Part shown: piece by piece, positions 21,625 to 30,804 of the stretch | How the letters are laid out: each line of letters starts with the position of its first letter | Position numbering within the stretch: the first letter of the stretch is position 1 | Source: Leisingera sp. NJS204 | GTDB lineage: Bacteria > Pseudomonadota > Alphaproteobacteria > Rhodobacterales > Rhodobacteraceae | Direction of reading: 5' to 3' | DNA: 64,000 nt | NCBI RefSeq assembly: GCF_004123675.1 | Contig: NZ_CP035417.1 | Location: forward strand, 1,913,501 to 1,977,500 | Translations under genes and position numbers: made by a program | Notes under the pieces: generated by a model | Databases searched by the model: none | Seen by the model: only the letters and a program-made list of their open reading frames with translations | Told to the model about the DNA's origin: nothing

Positions 21625-22794
21625 TTACAAACGTCCGGCCGCGCGGAACCAAGGTTCAATCTTTGCCCGGACATAGGTCCAGACGTCCGGTGTGCCGCGG
21701 CTGACCTTGCCGCCGACGCGGGTGTCCAGCTGCGGCAGGCTCACGTCATAGTCGACCCAGCTGCCGCCGCCGTTCAACAGGTTGAGCAGCACTGGCTGGA
21801 CCCGGTCGATGGATTTGGCGAAAACAGCGTCAGCACTCTCTGCCGCCTCGAACTCTTCCCAGATCGCCCGCATCGGCAGGCCTTGATCGGCAGGCAGCAG
21901 GCCAAACAGGCGGTCTGCGGCTGCTTCTTCCTTTGCCGCAAGCGCGGCAAGGGCTGCGGGATCAGTCACGCCGTGGATCGGCGCATCACCGGCGTCGATC
22001 TCCACGAGATCATGCAGCAGCAGCATTTGCAGCACCCGGTCCACATCTAGCGGGCCGGCGCTGTGTTCTGCCAGAATCCAAGCATACAACATGATGTGCC
22101 AGCTGTGCTCGGCTGAGTTTTCGTGGCGTGACCCATCGCCCAGTTTGGACGCGCGGGTGATCAGCTTCAGTTTATCCGCCTCATTCAGGAAGGGCAGGCG
22201 GGCTGTCAGACGGCTGCAGTCAAAGCTGGTATCTTCGTTCAGGAGAGCCAATGCGTGGTGATAGGCTTCGGGGAAATCCTGCTCCAGCGCGGCTGCGCGC
22301 CCGCCATTCAGGTTTTGCCGGACCACATCGACATGCCAATCCAAAGGATTGGTGCCGTAAAGCGTTTGGAAAATCGGCTGGCAATGGTCTACCCGTTTGG
22401 CAAAACGCGCATCGGGGCTTTCCGCGGCCTCGAATTCCTGCCACAGGCCTAACAAGTCAGTGCCCTGATCTGCGGGAAGAAGGCCGAACAGGCGCTTGGC
22501 GGCGGCGTCTTCTGCCTGTGCTACAGCGTCCCAATCGACCTTATCCGTGATCGGATGATCGCCGGCGTCGATTTCGACCAGATCATGCAGCAGCAGCATC
22601 CGGACAGCGCGGAGAATATCCACCTCTGGCGCAGCAAACGGTGCCAGCACCAACGCATAAAGCGCCAGATGCCAGCTGTGTTCCGCCGAGTTTTCGCGCC
22701 GGCTGCAATCAATGATCAGGTTTTGGCGGTCAATACGGCGAAGCTTGTCCGCTTCCAGCAAGAAGGCGAACTGCGCGTCCAGCCGGTCGCTCAT
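21625..22794 (-). CDS. Tandem HD-domain (YfbR-like) phosphohydrolase
   Basis: The 389-residue protein consists of two copies of the same HD_3 domain, about residues 1-190 and 195-389. Each copy has the pattern ENSAEHSWH (first metal His), then LLLHDLVEIDAGD (HD pair), then an identical FGLLPADQG segment and FEAAES. The first residues of each copy, DAQFAFLLEADKLRRI and FLNEADKLKLI, also align. Stand-alone relatives such as YfbR are deoxynucleoside 5'-monophosphate phosphatases of about 190-200 residues. Both copies retain metal ligands, so both may be active. The gene overlaps the upstream 80-codon gene by four bases (ATGA), so the two are coupled. Confidence 0.87.
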   Translation of the reverse strand: MSDRLDAQFAFLLEADKLRRIDRQNLIIDCSRRENSAEHSWHLALYALVLAPFAAPEVDILRAVRMLLLHDLVEIDAGDHPITDKVDWDAVAQAEDAAAKRLFGLLPADQGTDLLGLWQEFEAAESPDARFAKRVDHCQPIFQTLYGTNPLDWHVDVVRQNLNGGRAAALEQDFPEAYHHALALLNEDTSFDCSRLTARLPFLNEADKLKLITRASKLGDGSRHENSAEHSWHIMLYAWILAEHSAGPLDVDRVLQMLLLHDLVEIDAGDAPIHGVTDPAALAALAAKEEAAADRLFGLLPADQGLPMRAIWEEFEAAESADAVFAKSIDRVQPVLLNLLNGGGSWVDYDVSLPQLDTRVGGKVSRGTPDVWTYVRAKIEPWFRAAGRL

Positions 22795-23033
22795 GCTTCG
22801 CCCTTTGCGTCAAGCTGCGCCTGAATTGCGCTGACCTTCTGATTGAGAAACTCCCGCGCCTTGCGTTCGGCCAGACGCACGCGCATTTCGGTCAGAAACG
22901 CTTCTTCGAGCGATTGGGAGGCGGCGCCAAGTACCTGGCCCACCTCCACATACAGCCGGTCTTCGCCGCTGGCCTCCTGCACCTTGATCGTATCGAGCGC
23001 CAGTTTTTGGGCCAGCGTTTCGATCGTGCCCAT
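22791..23033 (-). CDS. Small conserved-looking cytoplasmic protein
   Basis: This encodes 80 residues, strongly helical, with high Ala/Glu/Leu content and an amphipathic C-terminal helix (VRLAERKAREFLNQKVSAIQAQLDA). There is no signal peptide or cysteine. It starts at the stop of the alpha/beta hydrolase gene and overlaps the tandem-HD gene by four bases, which together with codon use makes it a real gene. I do not recognise the family. The tight coupling suggests that its level is tied to those two enzymes. Confidence 0.7.
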   Translation of the reverse strand: MGTIETLAQKLALDTIKVQEASGEDRLYVEVGQVLGAASQSLEEAFLTEMRVRLAERKAREFLNQKVSAIQAQLDAKGEA

Positions 23034-23686
23034 CAGCGGCTGTTCTCGGTCAGGCGGCGCTTCACGTAATCGGACACATCGCCGATCATCGTGTCCATAT
23101 GCGGCTCCTGGAAGAAGTGATCCGCACCCTCGATCTCGGTATGAGTGATGGTGATCCCCTTCTGCTCATGCAGTTTGCCAACCAGATTGGCGGTATCTGC
23201 AGGCGGCGCCACACGGTCGGATGTGCCGTTGATGATCAGACCGGAAGACGGGCAGGGCGCCAGGAAGGAAAAGTCATACATGTTGGCCGGCGGCGCAACT
23301 GAGATGAAGCCGGTAATCTCCGGGCGGCGCATCAACAGCTGCATGCCGATCCAGGCGCCGAACGAAAAGCCCGCAACCCAGCAATGCTTGGAATTGGTGT
23401 TCATCGACTGCAGGTAATCCAGCGCCGACGCCGCATCCGACAGCTCGCCCACACCTTGGTCGTATTCGCCCTGGCTGCGGCCGACGCCGCGGAAATTGAA
23501 CCGCAGAACCGTAAAGCCCATGTTGTAGAACGCGTAGTGGAGGTTATAGACCACCTTGTTGTTCATGGTTCCGCCGAACTGCGGATGCGGGTGCAGCACG
23601 ATGGCGATCGGGGCGTCTTTTTCTTTTTGCGGGTGATAGCGGCCTTCGAGGCGGCCTTCGGGTCCAGGAAAGATGACCTCGGGCAT
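23033..23686 (-). CDS. Alpha/beta hydrolase
   Basis: The 217-residue dienelactone-hydrolase-like protein has the nucleophile elbow GFSFGAW, the acid in INGTSDRVAPPAD and the catalytic His in EGADHFF. HPHPQFGGTMNNKVV and RFNFRGVGRSQG form the oxyanion region typical of this bacterial subfamily. No signal peptide is present. It is transcribed away from iscR across a 186-base region containing an iron-response-like palindrome, and heads a three-gene coupled unit. The substrate is unknown; related proteins are esterases acting on short-chain esters. Confidence 0.88.
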   Translation of the reverse strand: MPEVIFPGPEGRLEGRYHPQKEKDAPIAIVLHPHPQFGGTMNNKVVYNLHYAFYNMGFTVLRFNFRGVGRSQGEYDQGVGELSDAASALDYLQSMNTNSKHCWVAGFSFGAWIGMQLLMRRPEITGFISVAPPANMYDFSFLAPCPSSGLIINGTSDRVAPPADTANLVGKLHEQKGITITHTEIEGADHFFQEPHMDTMIGDVSDYVKRRLTENSR

Positions 23687-23755
23687 GGGTGGTTCAAATC
23701 CTACTCTCGTTCTCGCGACTGCCGGCAGAAAACTTGACGGGTTCCGTCGGGCATC

Positions 23756-23770
23756 TTAGAACAGTTCTAA
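23756..23770. promoter_or_regulatory. Iron-control (ICE/Irr-like) palindrome upstream of iscR
   Basis: TTAGAACAGTTCTAA is a perfect 7-1-7 palindrome. It resembles the iron control element recognised by Irr in alphaproteobacteria (TTTAGAA-N3-TTCTAAA type). It lies 102 bases before iscR and 70 bases before the divergent hydrolase start. The sequence is read directly; the identity of the regulator is inferred. Confidence 0.65.
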
Positions 23771-23872
23771 TCAAGGGCGCTGGCCTCGCCATACACCGTC
23801 AGGCTGAGATACGCACAGACGCGGGGAAGGTCAATGTTTTCGCACTCGCGCCCTGGTTTTGAGGGATAAAAT

Positions 23873-24331
23873 ATGAAGCTTTCAACCAAAGGGCGCTATG
23901 CAATGGTTGCGCTGGCGGATATCGCGCTGCAGCCGCAGGGCAAATTGGTGCCGCTGGGCGACATCTCCAAGCGGCAGGATATCTCGCTGCCGTATCTGGA
24001 GCAGTTGTTTGTCAAGCTGCGCCGTGCGGGTCTGGTCGAGTCGGTGCGCGGCCCTGGCGGCGGCTACCGCCTGGCGATGGTGCCATCAGAGATCCGGGTG
24101 GTCGATGTGCTGTCTGCCGTGGATGAAACGGTTGATGCGATGCACAAAGGGGCGGGCGCCTCGGGCGCGCTGTCCGGCAGCCGGGCGCAGTCGCTGACCA
24201 ACCGTCTGTGGGAGGGTTTGAGTGCGCATGTTTATGTGTTTCTGCATCAAACCCGTCTGTCGGATGTGATCAAGAATGATCTGGCGCCATGCCCGGCGGT
24301 GCCCAGCCTGTTTGCTGTCGTGGATGAATGA
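23873..24331 (+). CDS. iscR: Rrf2-family regulator IscR, atypical cysteine content
   Basis: The 152-residue repressor begins MKLSTKGRYAMVALADIA, the Rrf2/IscR start, and contains the winged-helix recognition segment LPYLEQLFVKLRRAGLVESVRGPGGGY. In E. coli IscR three cysteines near residues 92-104 plus a His hold the 2Fe-2S cluster. The equivalent segment here (HKGAGASGALSG to LTNRLW) has no cysteine. The only one in the whole protein is Cys140 near the C terminus (LAPCPAVP). A single-cysteine IscR has been reported in Rhodobacter sphaeroides as an iron-sulfur-binding repressor, so this looks like the same lineage type rather than damage. It heads the suf genes, 129 bases before the first desulfurase. 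Confidence 0.93.
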   Translation: MKLSTKGRYAMVALADIALQPQGKLVPLGDISKRQDISLPYLEQLFVKLRRAGLVESVRGPGGGYRLAMVPSEIRVVDVLSAVDETVDAMHKGAGASGALSGSRAQSLTNRLWEGLSAHVYVFLHQTRLSDVIKNDLAPCPAVPSLFAVVDE

Positions 24332-24460
24332 GGTGCAAAGAATTCACCTTCTTTGTCTTTCCGGACCCTACAAGGGTACCGCACAAATCTCGCGGGAAAG
24401 CTTTGCGAAATGCTGCAAGGCCGCGTATGAGGCGGCAGCGATCCGTAAAAAGATGACTCT

Positions 24461-25504
24461 ATGACACGCGTTTATCTTGACCATAATGCCACCGCCATTC
24501 TGCGCCCCGAGGCGCGGGCGGCTATGATCGCGGCGATGGAAGTCTGCGGCAACCCGTCGTCGGTGCATGCCGAAGGCCGTGCCGCCAAGGCGCTGGTTGA
24601 GAAGGCGCGGGCGCAGGTGGCGGCTGCTTTTGGGGCTGACGGCGCGGATATTGTGTTCACCTCCGGATCCACGGAAGGTGCATCGCTGGCATTGGCGGGC
24701 CGCGATCTGCATGGCGCCCCGGTAGAGCATGATGCGGTGCGCGCCTGGACGGTGGAAGATCTTGAGGTAAGTGCCGATGGGACGGTCAGGGTTACCGATC
24801 CCGCATCCTGCACAGTACAATTGGCCAATTCCGAAACCGGCATTGTGCAGCACTTGCCGGACGGGCTGGCGGTGACGGATGCGACCCAGGCTTTTGGAAA
24901 ATTGCCAGTGGCGTTCAACTGGCTGGGCGCGCAAATGGCGCTGATTTCTGCACATAAACTGGGCGGACCCAAGGGCATCGGCGCGGTTGTGATCAAACGC
25001 GGTACCGACCTGCCTGCGCAGATTAAGGGTGGCGGTCAGGAAATGGGCCGCCGGTCGGGCACTGAAAATGTCATTGGAATCGCGGGTTTCGGCGCCGCAG
25101 CTGAAGCAGCGGCAAAAGATCTGGCAAATGGTGTCTGGGACAGGGTTGCAGAACTTAGAAATATTCTAGAAAAGGCGCTTGTGTCTGGCGCAAGCCATAC
25201 TATTTTTGTCGGGAAGGATCAGAGGCGGCTGCCGAACACCCTGTGTTTTGCGACGCCGGGCTGGAAGGGCGAAACCCAGGTCATGCAGATGGATCTGGCG
25301 GGATTTGCCATCAGCGCGGGCAGCGCCTGTTCCAGCGGCAAGGTGCGCGCCAGCGCGGTGCTGACCGCAATGGGGTATGACGAGGCAACGGCGCAGGGCG
25401 CAATCCGCGTGTCGCTGGGGCCTGAGACAACAGAAGAAGACGTGCTGCGCTTTGCCGATGCGTGGCTGTTAAAAGAAAAGAAACATCGCGCCCGTGCGGC
25501 GTGA
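24461..25504 (+). CDS. Cysteine desulfurase, NifS/IscS type
   Basis: The 347-residue PLP enzyme takes sulfur from cysteine for Fe-S assembly. The start [15 protein letters not shown] is typical, [10 protein letters not shown] holds the PLP lysine, and the long flexible loop [17 protein letters not shown] holds the persulfide cysteine of group I desulfurases. It is shorter than IscS (about 404). It lies between iscR and sufB, while a separate SufS ends the operon, so two desulfurases of different groups share one gene cluster. A short palindromic motif like the iscR iron box lies inside the gene at 25155. Confidence 0.92.
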   Translation: MTRVYLDHNATAILRPEARAAMIAAMEVCGNPSSVHAEGRAAKALVEKARAQVAAAFGADGADIVFTSGSTEGASLALAGRDLHGAPVEHDAVRAWTVEDLEVSADGTVRVTDPASCTVQLANSETGIVQHLPDGLAVTDATQAFGKLPVAFNWLGAQMALISAHKLGGPKGIGAVVIKRGTDLPAQIKGGGQEMGRRSGTENVIGIAGFGAAAEAAAKDLANGVWDRVAELRNILEKALVSGASHTIFVGKDQRRLPNTLCFATPGWKGETQVMQMDLAGFAISAGSACSSGKVRASAVLTAMGYDEATAQGAIRVSLGPETTEEDVLRFADAWLLKEKKHRARAA

Positions 25505-25518
25505 GTGAGGAGATGACA

Positions 25519-27042
25519 ATGGCCGCTTTGGACCAGACCCAAGTCAAGGATGGTGTTGACCAGGAAACCGTGGACGCAGTCCGCGAGGTTGGCGGTGCTT
25601 ACAAATACGGTTGGGAAACCGATATCGAGATGGAATACGCCCCCAAAGGGCTGACCACGGATATTGTCCGGCTGATTTCGGAAAAGAACGAAGAGCCGGA
25701 ATGGATGCTGAACTGGCGGCTGGAAGCCTATGAGCGCTGGCTGACCAAGGAAGAACCCGACTGGGCGATGGTGGATTATCCGGAAATCGATTTCCAGGAT
25801 CAGTATTATTATGCCCGTCCCAAGTCGATGGAAGTGAAACCCAAGTCGCTGGACGAGGTCGATCCCAAGCTGCTGGCGACTTATGAAAAGCTGGGTATCC
25901 CGCTGAAAGAACAGATGATTCTGGCCGGCGTTGAAGGCGCTGAGAATGCGCCTGCTGAAGGCCGCAAGGTTGCCGTGGACGCTGTTTTCGACTCCGTTTC
26001 CGTCGGCACCACCTTCCAGAAAGAGCTGAAAGAGGCGGGCGTCATCTTCTGCTCGATTTCCGAGGCTATCCGCGAACATCCTGAGCTGGTCAAAAAATAC
26101 CTCGGCTCGGTGGTTCCGGTTTCCGACAACTTCTATGCCACCTTGAACTCCGCCGTGTTCTCGGACGGCTCGTTCGTCTATGTGCCGCCGGGCGTGCGCT
26201 GCCCGATGGAGCTGTCGACCTATTTCCGCATCAATGCTGAAAACACCGGCCAGTTCGAACGCACCCTGATCATTGCCGATAAAGGCAGCTATGTCAGCTA
26301 CTTGGAAGGCTGCACTGCACCGGCGCGCGATATCGCCCAGCTGCATGCCGCGGTGGTGGAAATCATCATTGAAGAAGACGCCGAGGTTAAATACTCCACC
26401 GTCCAGAACTGGTATCCGGGCGATGAGAACGGCAAGGGCGGCATTTACAACTTTGTCACCAAACGCGCCGACTGCCGCGGCGACCGCGCCAAGGTGATGT
26501 GGACCCAGGTGGAAACCGGCTCTGCCGTGACCTGGAAATACCCCTCCTGCATCCTGCGCGGCAATGAAAGCCAGGGCGAATTCTACTCGATCGCCATCGC
26601 CAACAATATGCAGCAGGCCGATACCGGCACCAAGATGGTGCACCTTGGCAAAAACACCAAATCGCGCATTGTTTCCAAGGGGATCAGTGCCGGTAAGGCG
26701 CAAAATACCTATCGCGGCCTGGTGTCGATGCACCCAAAAGCCAAGGACAGCCGCAACTACACCCAGTGCGACAGCTTGCTGATCGGCGGCAACTGCGGCG
26801 CCCACACGGTTCCCTATATCGAGGTCAAGAACAACTCCTCGCGCGTGGAGCATGAGGCGACGACGTCCAAGGTGGATGACGACCAGCTGTTCTACTGCCG
26901 CCAGCGCGGCATGGACGAGGAGGAGGCGGTGGCCCTGGTGGTCAACGGCTTCTGCAAGGACGTGCTGCAGGCACTGCCGATGGAATTCGCCATGGAAGCA
27001 CAGCAACTGGTTGCGATCTCGCTGGAAGGGTCTGTGGGGTAA
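25519..27042 (+). CDS. sufB: Fe-S scaffold subunit SufB
   Basis: The 507-residue core subunit of the SufBCD scaffold is marked by [64 protein letters not shown] and the C-terminal [24 protein letters not shown] site at 25506-25512 gives six-base spacing to the ATG at 25519 but none to the in-frame ATG at 25513, which decides the start. It begins 14 bases after the desulfurase stop. SufB and SufD together host the nascent cluster and SufC drives the complex. Confidence 0.97.
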   Translation: MAALDQTQVKDGVDQETVDAVREVGGAYKYGWETDIEMEYAPKGLTTDIVRLISEKNEEPEWMLNWRLEAYERWLTKEEPDWAMVDYPEIDFQDQYYYARPKSMEVKPKSLDEVDPKLLATYEKLGIPLKEQMILAGVEGAENAPAEGRKVAVDAVFDSVSVGTTFQKELKEAGVIFCSISEAIREHPELVKKYLGSVVPVSDNFYATLNSAVFSDGSFVYVPPGVRCPMELSTYFRINAENTGQFERTLIIADKGSYVSYLEGCTAPARDIAQLHAAVVEIIIEEDAEVKYSTVQNWYPGDENGKGGIYNFVTKRADCRGDRAKVMWTQVETGSAVTWKYPSCILRGNESQGEFYSIAIANNMQQADTGTKMVHLGKNTKSRIVSKGISAGKAQNTYRGLVSMHPKAKDSRNYTQCDSLLIGGNCGAHTVPYIEVKNNSSRVEHEATTSKVDDDQLFYCRQRGMDEEEAVALVVNGFCKDVLQALPMEFAMEAQQLVAISLEGSVG

Positions 27043-27045
27043 GCC

Positions 27046-27315
27046 ATGGTCGTTGAAAAGAGGGCAGAAGCGGAGGTCAAGGCCTTTGAGTATAACGCTA
27101 AAGAAGGTGTTCGCGCTGTCGCGTTCGTCTGGTTCTTGCGCCGCATTGCCTACCCTCTTTTCTTCGTATTCCTGAGTGCCGTCTTTATGGCCTTTGCCGT
27201 GAATGGTGTTGTCGCTGGGCTTCTCTGTTTGGCGATTTTTGGAGGGCCTGGCCTGTTGCTTTGGGGGTTCACCTCCCGGCAAGGACAAAAAGTGTTGGAG
27301 TATTGGAAGAAATGA
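27046..27315 (+). CDS. Small membrane protein within the suf operon
   Basis: This encodes 89 residues: a charged N-terminal third ([18 protein letters not shown]), then two hydrophobic segments (about residues 37-55 and 56-74; [16 protein letters not shown] and [18 protein letters not shown]), then a basic tail. It starts three bases after sufB and its stop overlaps the start of the YbjQ gene (ATGA), so it is part of the operon. No family is recognised. It has no cysteine arrangement suggesting Fe-S binding; its one cysteine lies in the membrane. Confidence 0.75.
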   Translation: MVVEKRAEAEVKAFEYNAKEGVRAVAFVWFLRRIAYPLFFVFLSAVFMAFAVNGVVAGLLCLAIFGGPGLLLWGFTSRQGQKVLEYWKK

Positions 27316-27626
27316 TCATCACAACCACACCAAACGTCGAAGGCTACCAGATCGCCGAATACAAGGGCATCGTGGTGGGCGAGGCGATCATGGGCGCCAA
27401 TGTTGTGCGCGATGTCTTTGCCTCGATCACCGATATCGTCGGCGGCCGCTCGGGCGCCTATGAAGGCAAGCTGCAGGATGCCCGTGAAACCGCACTGGCC
27501 GAACTGGAAGACCGGGCCCGGGACAAGGGCGCCAATGCCGTTGTCGGCGTGGATCTGGATTACGAAGTGGTCGGGCAGTCCATGCTGATGGTCTCGGCCA
27601 GCGGCACCGCGGTGGTGCTGGGATAA
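27312..27626 (+). CDS. YbjQ/UPF0145 family protein
   Basis: This encodes 104 residues, start chosen at [12 protein letters not shown], the family start, which overlaps the previous stop. [36 protein letters not shown] and [13 protein letters not shown] are the conserved YbjQ blocks. Family members form pentameric beta-alpha proteins sometimes described as heavy-metal-binding-like; no biochemical role is settled. Its position inside suf suggests a link to metal or cluster handling, but that is inference. Confidence 0.88.
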   Translation: MIITTTPNVEGYQIAEYKGIVVGEAIMGANVVRDVFASITDIVGGRSGAYEGKLQDARETALAELEDRARDKGANAVVGVDLDYEVVGQSMLMVSASGTAVVLG

Positions 27627-27701
27627 AAATGCAACGGCTCCAGCCGGGGCCATGGAATATCGCGGGCTGTATGCCCGCAAGACATGTGAGACGAGGAAAA
27701 A

Positions 27702-28457
<756 letters not shown>

Positions 28458-29738
28458 ATGGCTCTGCCGGAAGTAAAGCAAAGCGCAACCGAGGCGCGGC
28501 TTTCCGCGCTGACCCTGCCGGAAAGCGGCTGCCTGAAGGCGGCCCGGCAGGCAGCGCTGTCGCGGGTCCAGACCATGGGCCTGCCCAGCCGCCGGGATGA
28601 GTATTGGAAATATACCCGTCCCGAAACCCTGGTGCAGGCTGAGGCTCTCAATGCCGCAGTGTTCGCTGCGGAGGAAACACCAATGTTCAGCGCTTTTGAG
28701 CGGTTGAACATTGTTTTTGTCGATGGCGTTTTTGACTCTGAAGCCTCGGATGATTTGTCGTTGGAAGGTTTGACCATCGACCGGATCGAGGATATCTGCT
28801 GCAAAGATATCCATTGGGCCAAAGACTTGTACGGTGTTCTTGAAGCACGTGGCCAAACCCCGGTGGAACGCCCGCTGGCTGCGCTGAACACCGCTTTTGC
28901 CACCGATGGCGTGGCGATCCGGGTGACCGGCAAGGTCTCCAAACCGATCAACTTTACCTATGTGCACTCGGATGAGAGTTCCGACGCGATCCTGCATCAC
29001 GTGATCCGCGTGGAAGATGGCGCCGAGGTAACAATCCTGGAAAACGGCCCGGCGGCCTCGCGCTTTAACAAATGCATGGAGATCGACATTGCCGACGGTG
29101 GCAAGCTGCATCTGGTGCGGGCACAGGGCCGCGACCACGAGCGCCGCGCGGCAACGCATCTGTTCACCCGTCTCGGCACCGAGTCTGTGTTCAAGTCGTT
29201 CACCCTGACCGTGAACGGTGTGCTGACCCGCAACGAGGCGGTGATTGAGCTGACCGGCGACGATGCGGTTGCGCATATTGCGGGCGCTTGCGTCGGCGAT
29301 GGCGACTTTCACCACGATGACACCGTGTTCATCACCCATGACGCGGTGAACTGCGAAAGCCGCCAAGTGTTCAAGAAGGTGCTGCGCAACGGGGCCACTG
29401 GTGTGTTCCAAGGCAAAATTCTGGTGAAGGAAGGCGCGCAAAAGACTGACGGGTATCAGATTTCCCAATCCTTGCTGCTGGACGGCGACAGCCAGTTCCT
29501 GGCCAAGCCGGAACTGGAAATCTATGCTGATGACGTCGCCTGCTCGCATGGCTCTACCTCAGGTGCGATCGACGAGGAAGGCCTGTTCTACCTGCGCTCG
29601 CGCGGGGTTCCCCATGCCGAGGCGACCGATCTGATGACGTTGGCCTTTCTGGCCGAAGCGGTGGAAGAGATCGAGGACGCGGAGATCGCGGCCGACATCG
29701 TCTCCCGCCTCGAAGGCTGGCTGGCCCGGCGCCGCTGA
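28458..29738 (+). CDS. sufD: Fe-S scaffold subunit SufD
   Basis: The 426-residue partner of SufB shares its C-terminal beta-helix domain. The segments SRRDEYWKYTRPE near the N terminus, GVFQGKILVKEGAQKTDGYQISQSLLL, YADDVACSHGSTSGAIDEEGLFYLRSRGVPHAEA and FLAEAVEEI are typical. The C-terminal histidine and the cysteine in ADDVACSHG match positions used at the SufB-SufD interface in characterised complexes. Translation starts on the base after the sufC stop, so the pair is coupled. The stop overlaps the next gene start (TGATG). Confidence 0.97.
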   Translation: MALPEVKQSATEARLSALTLPESGCLKAARQAALSRVQTMGLPSRRDEYWKYTRPETLVQAEALNAAVFAAEETPMFSAFERLNIVFVDGVFDSEASDDLSLEGLTIDRIEDICCKDIHWAKDLYGVLEARGQTPVERPLAALNTAFATDGVAIRVTGKVSKPINFTYVHSDESSDAILHHVIRVEDGAEVTILENGPAASRFNKCMEIDIADGGKLHLVRAQGRDHERRAATHLFTRLGTESVFKSFTLTVNGVLTRNEAVIELTGDDAVAHIAGACVGDGDFHHDDTVFITHDAVNCESRQVFKKVLRNGATGVFQGKILVKEGAQKTDGYQISQSLLLDGDSQFLAKPELEIYADDVACSHGSTSGAIDEEGLFYLRSRGVPHAEATDLMTLAFLAEAVEEIEDAEIAADIVSRLEGWLARRR

Positions 29739-30220
29739 TGTCCGTTACCACGGATATCCCGGCGACCTACAGGGGGCCGCGCAAGGTGTTTGCGCGGCTT
29801 CTGGACATGGGCGTGCGCGAAGACCGGCTGTTGATTTTCCTGCTTAGCGGCTGTGTGCTGACCTTTGTGGCGCAGATGCCGAGGCTGGCGCGCGAGGCGC
29901 ATCTGTCGGGGCAGGAGCTGAATATGCTGCTGGGCGGGTCATTGCTGGGCATCGTGTTTATCGCGCCGCTGATCCTGTACGTGCTGGCACTGGCCGCGCA
30001 TTGGATTGCCCGCGCGGCAGGCGGGCAGGGCGCGGCCTATTGCGCCCGGCTGGCGCTGTTCTGGGCTTTTTTGGCAGCCAGCCCGCTGATGCTGCTGAAC
30101 GGGCTTGTCGCCGGTTTCATCGGGACTGGTCCCGCCTTGAACCTGGTGGGGGCACTGTGGTGTGCGGTCGTTCTGTGGTTCTGGGTGTCCGGCATGATCC
30201 AAGGGTATTGGGCAAAGTAA
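29738..30220 (+). CDS. YIP1-like integral membrane protein (first of two)
   Basis: This encodes 160 residues with about four membrane segments (LLIFLLSGCVLTFVAQM, GGSLLGIVFIAPLILYVLALAAHWIARA, LALFWAFLAASPLMLLNGLVAGFIG, GALWCAVVLWFWVSGMIQGYW). The GIVFIAPLILYVLALAAHW pattern and small size fit the bacterial YIP1 family. It overlaps sufD by one base and the next gene by one base. Function is unknown; a membrane pair between sufD and sufS is not part of the classic Suf system. Confidence 0.78.
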   Translation: MSVTTDIPATYRGPRKVFARLLDMGVREDRLLIFLLSGCVLTFVAQMPRLAREAHLSGQELNMLLGGSLLGIVFIAPLILYVLALAAHWIARAAGGQGAAYCARLALFWAFLAASPLMLLNGLVAGFIGTGPALNLVGALWCAVVLWFWVSGMIQGYWAK

Positions 30221-30804
30221 TGAACGCACTTGCCGCCTTTGCTCTGCTGACGGTGAAATCGCCGCGGGATGCTGCGCATCAAATCCTCGCCCAGGATTGG
30301 CCGCGCGAGGCGCTATGGACAGGCTTTCTGCTGTCAGTGGTGCTGAACACTTGCGTCTATACACTGCAGCAAGTGCTGTTTCCGCTGCCGCCTGAAGTTC
30401 TGATACCGCGGTTTGCGCCTGGCGCCTATTTTGCGGTTATCCTGCTGCTGCAAATCAGCTTCATCGCCATGCTTGCAACCACTGGCCGATGGCTGGGCGG
30501 TCAGGGAAATCTTGCTGAACTGCTTGCACTGGTGACCTGGCTGCAATTGCTGCAAGCAGGCCTTAACGCAGCTGTTGTCGCGATGCTGCTGGTTATGCCG
30601 GCCCTGGCTGCCCTGCTGAATATTGCGGCGAACATCATGGTGTTCTTTATCCTCTTGCACTTCGTCAATGCGGCGCACAAATTCGGCTCTGTCTGGCGGT
30701 CGCTTGGGGTCGTCATGATGGCCAGCATGATCCTGGTGTTTGCCCTTCTCTTTATCGTGGGTCTGATCGGCCCAGCCAATCTGGGACTTCCCGAAAATGT
30801 ATGA
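30220..30804 (+). CDS. YIP1-like integral membrane protein (second of two)
   Basis: This encodes 194 residues with about five membrane segments. I start at MNALAAFALLTVKSPRDAAHQIL (overlapping the previous stop, TAATG); the much longer open frame upstream lies over the preceding gene and is not real. SPRDAAHQILAQDWPREALW is a YIP1-type entry segment, and ALVTWLQLLQAGLNAAVVAMLL resembles the core helices. It overlaps sufS by eight bases. The two YIP1-like proteins are likely partners, which is inference from adjacency and similar architecture. Confidence 0.78.
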   Translation: MNALAAFALLTVKSPRDAAHQILAQDWPREALWTGFLLSVVLNTCVYTLQQVLFPLPPEVLIPRFAPGAYFAVILLLQISFIAMLATTGRWLGGQGNLAELLALVTWLQLLQAGLNAAVVAMLLVMPALAALLNIAANIMVFFILLHFVNAAHKFGSVWRSLGVVMMASMILVFALLFIVGLIGPANLGLPENV

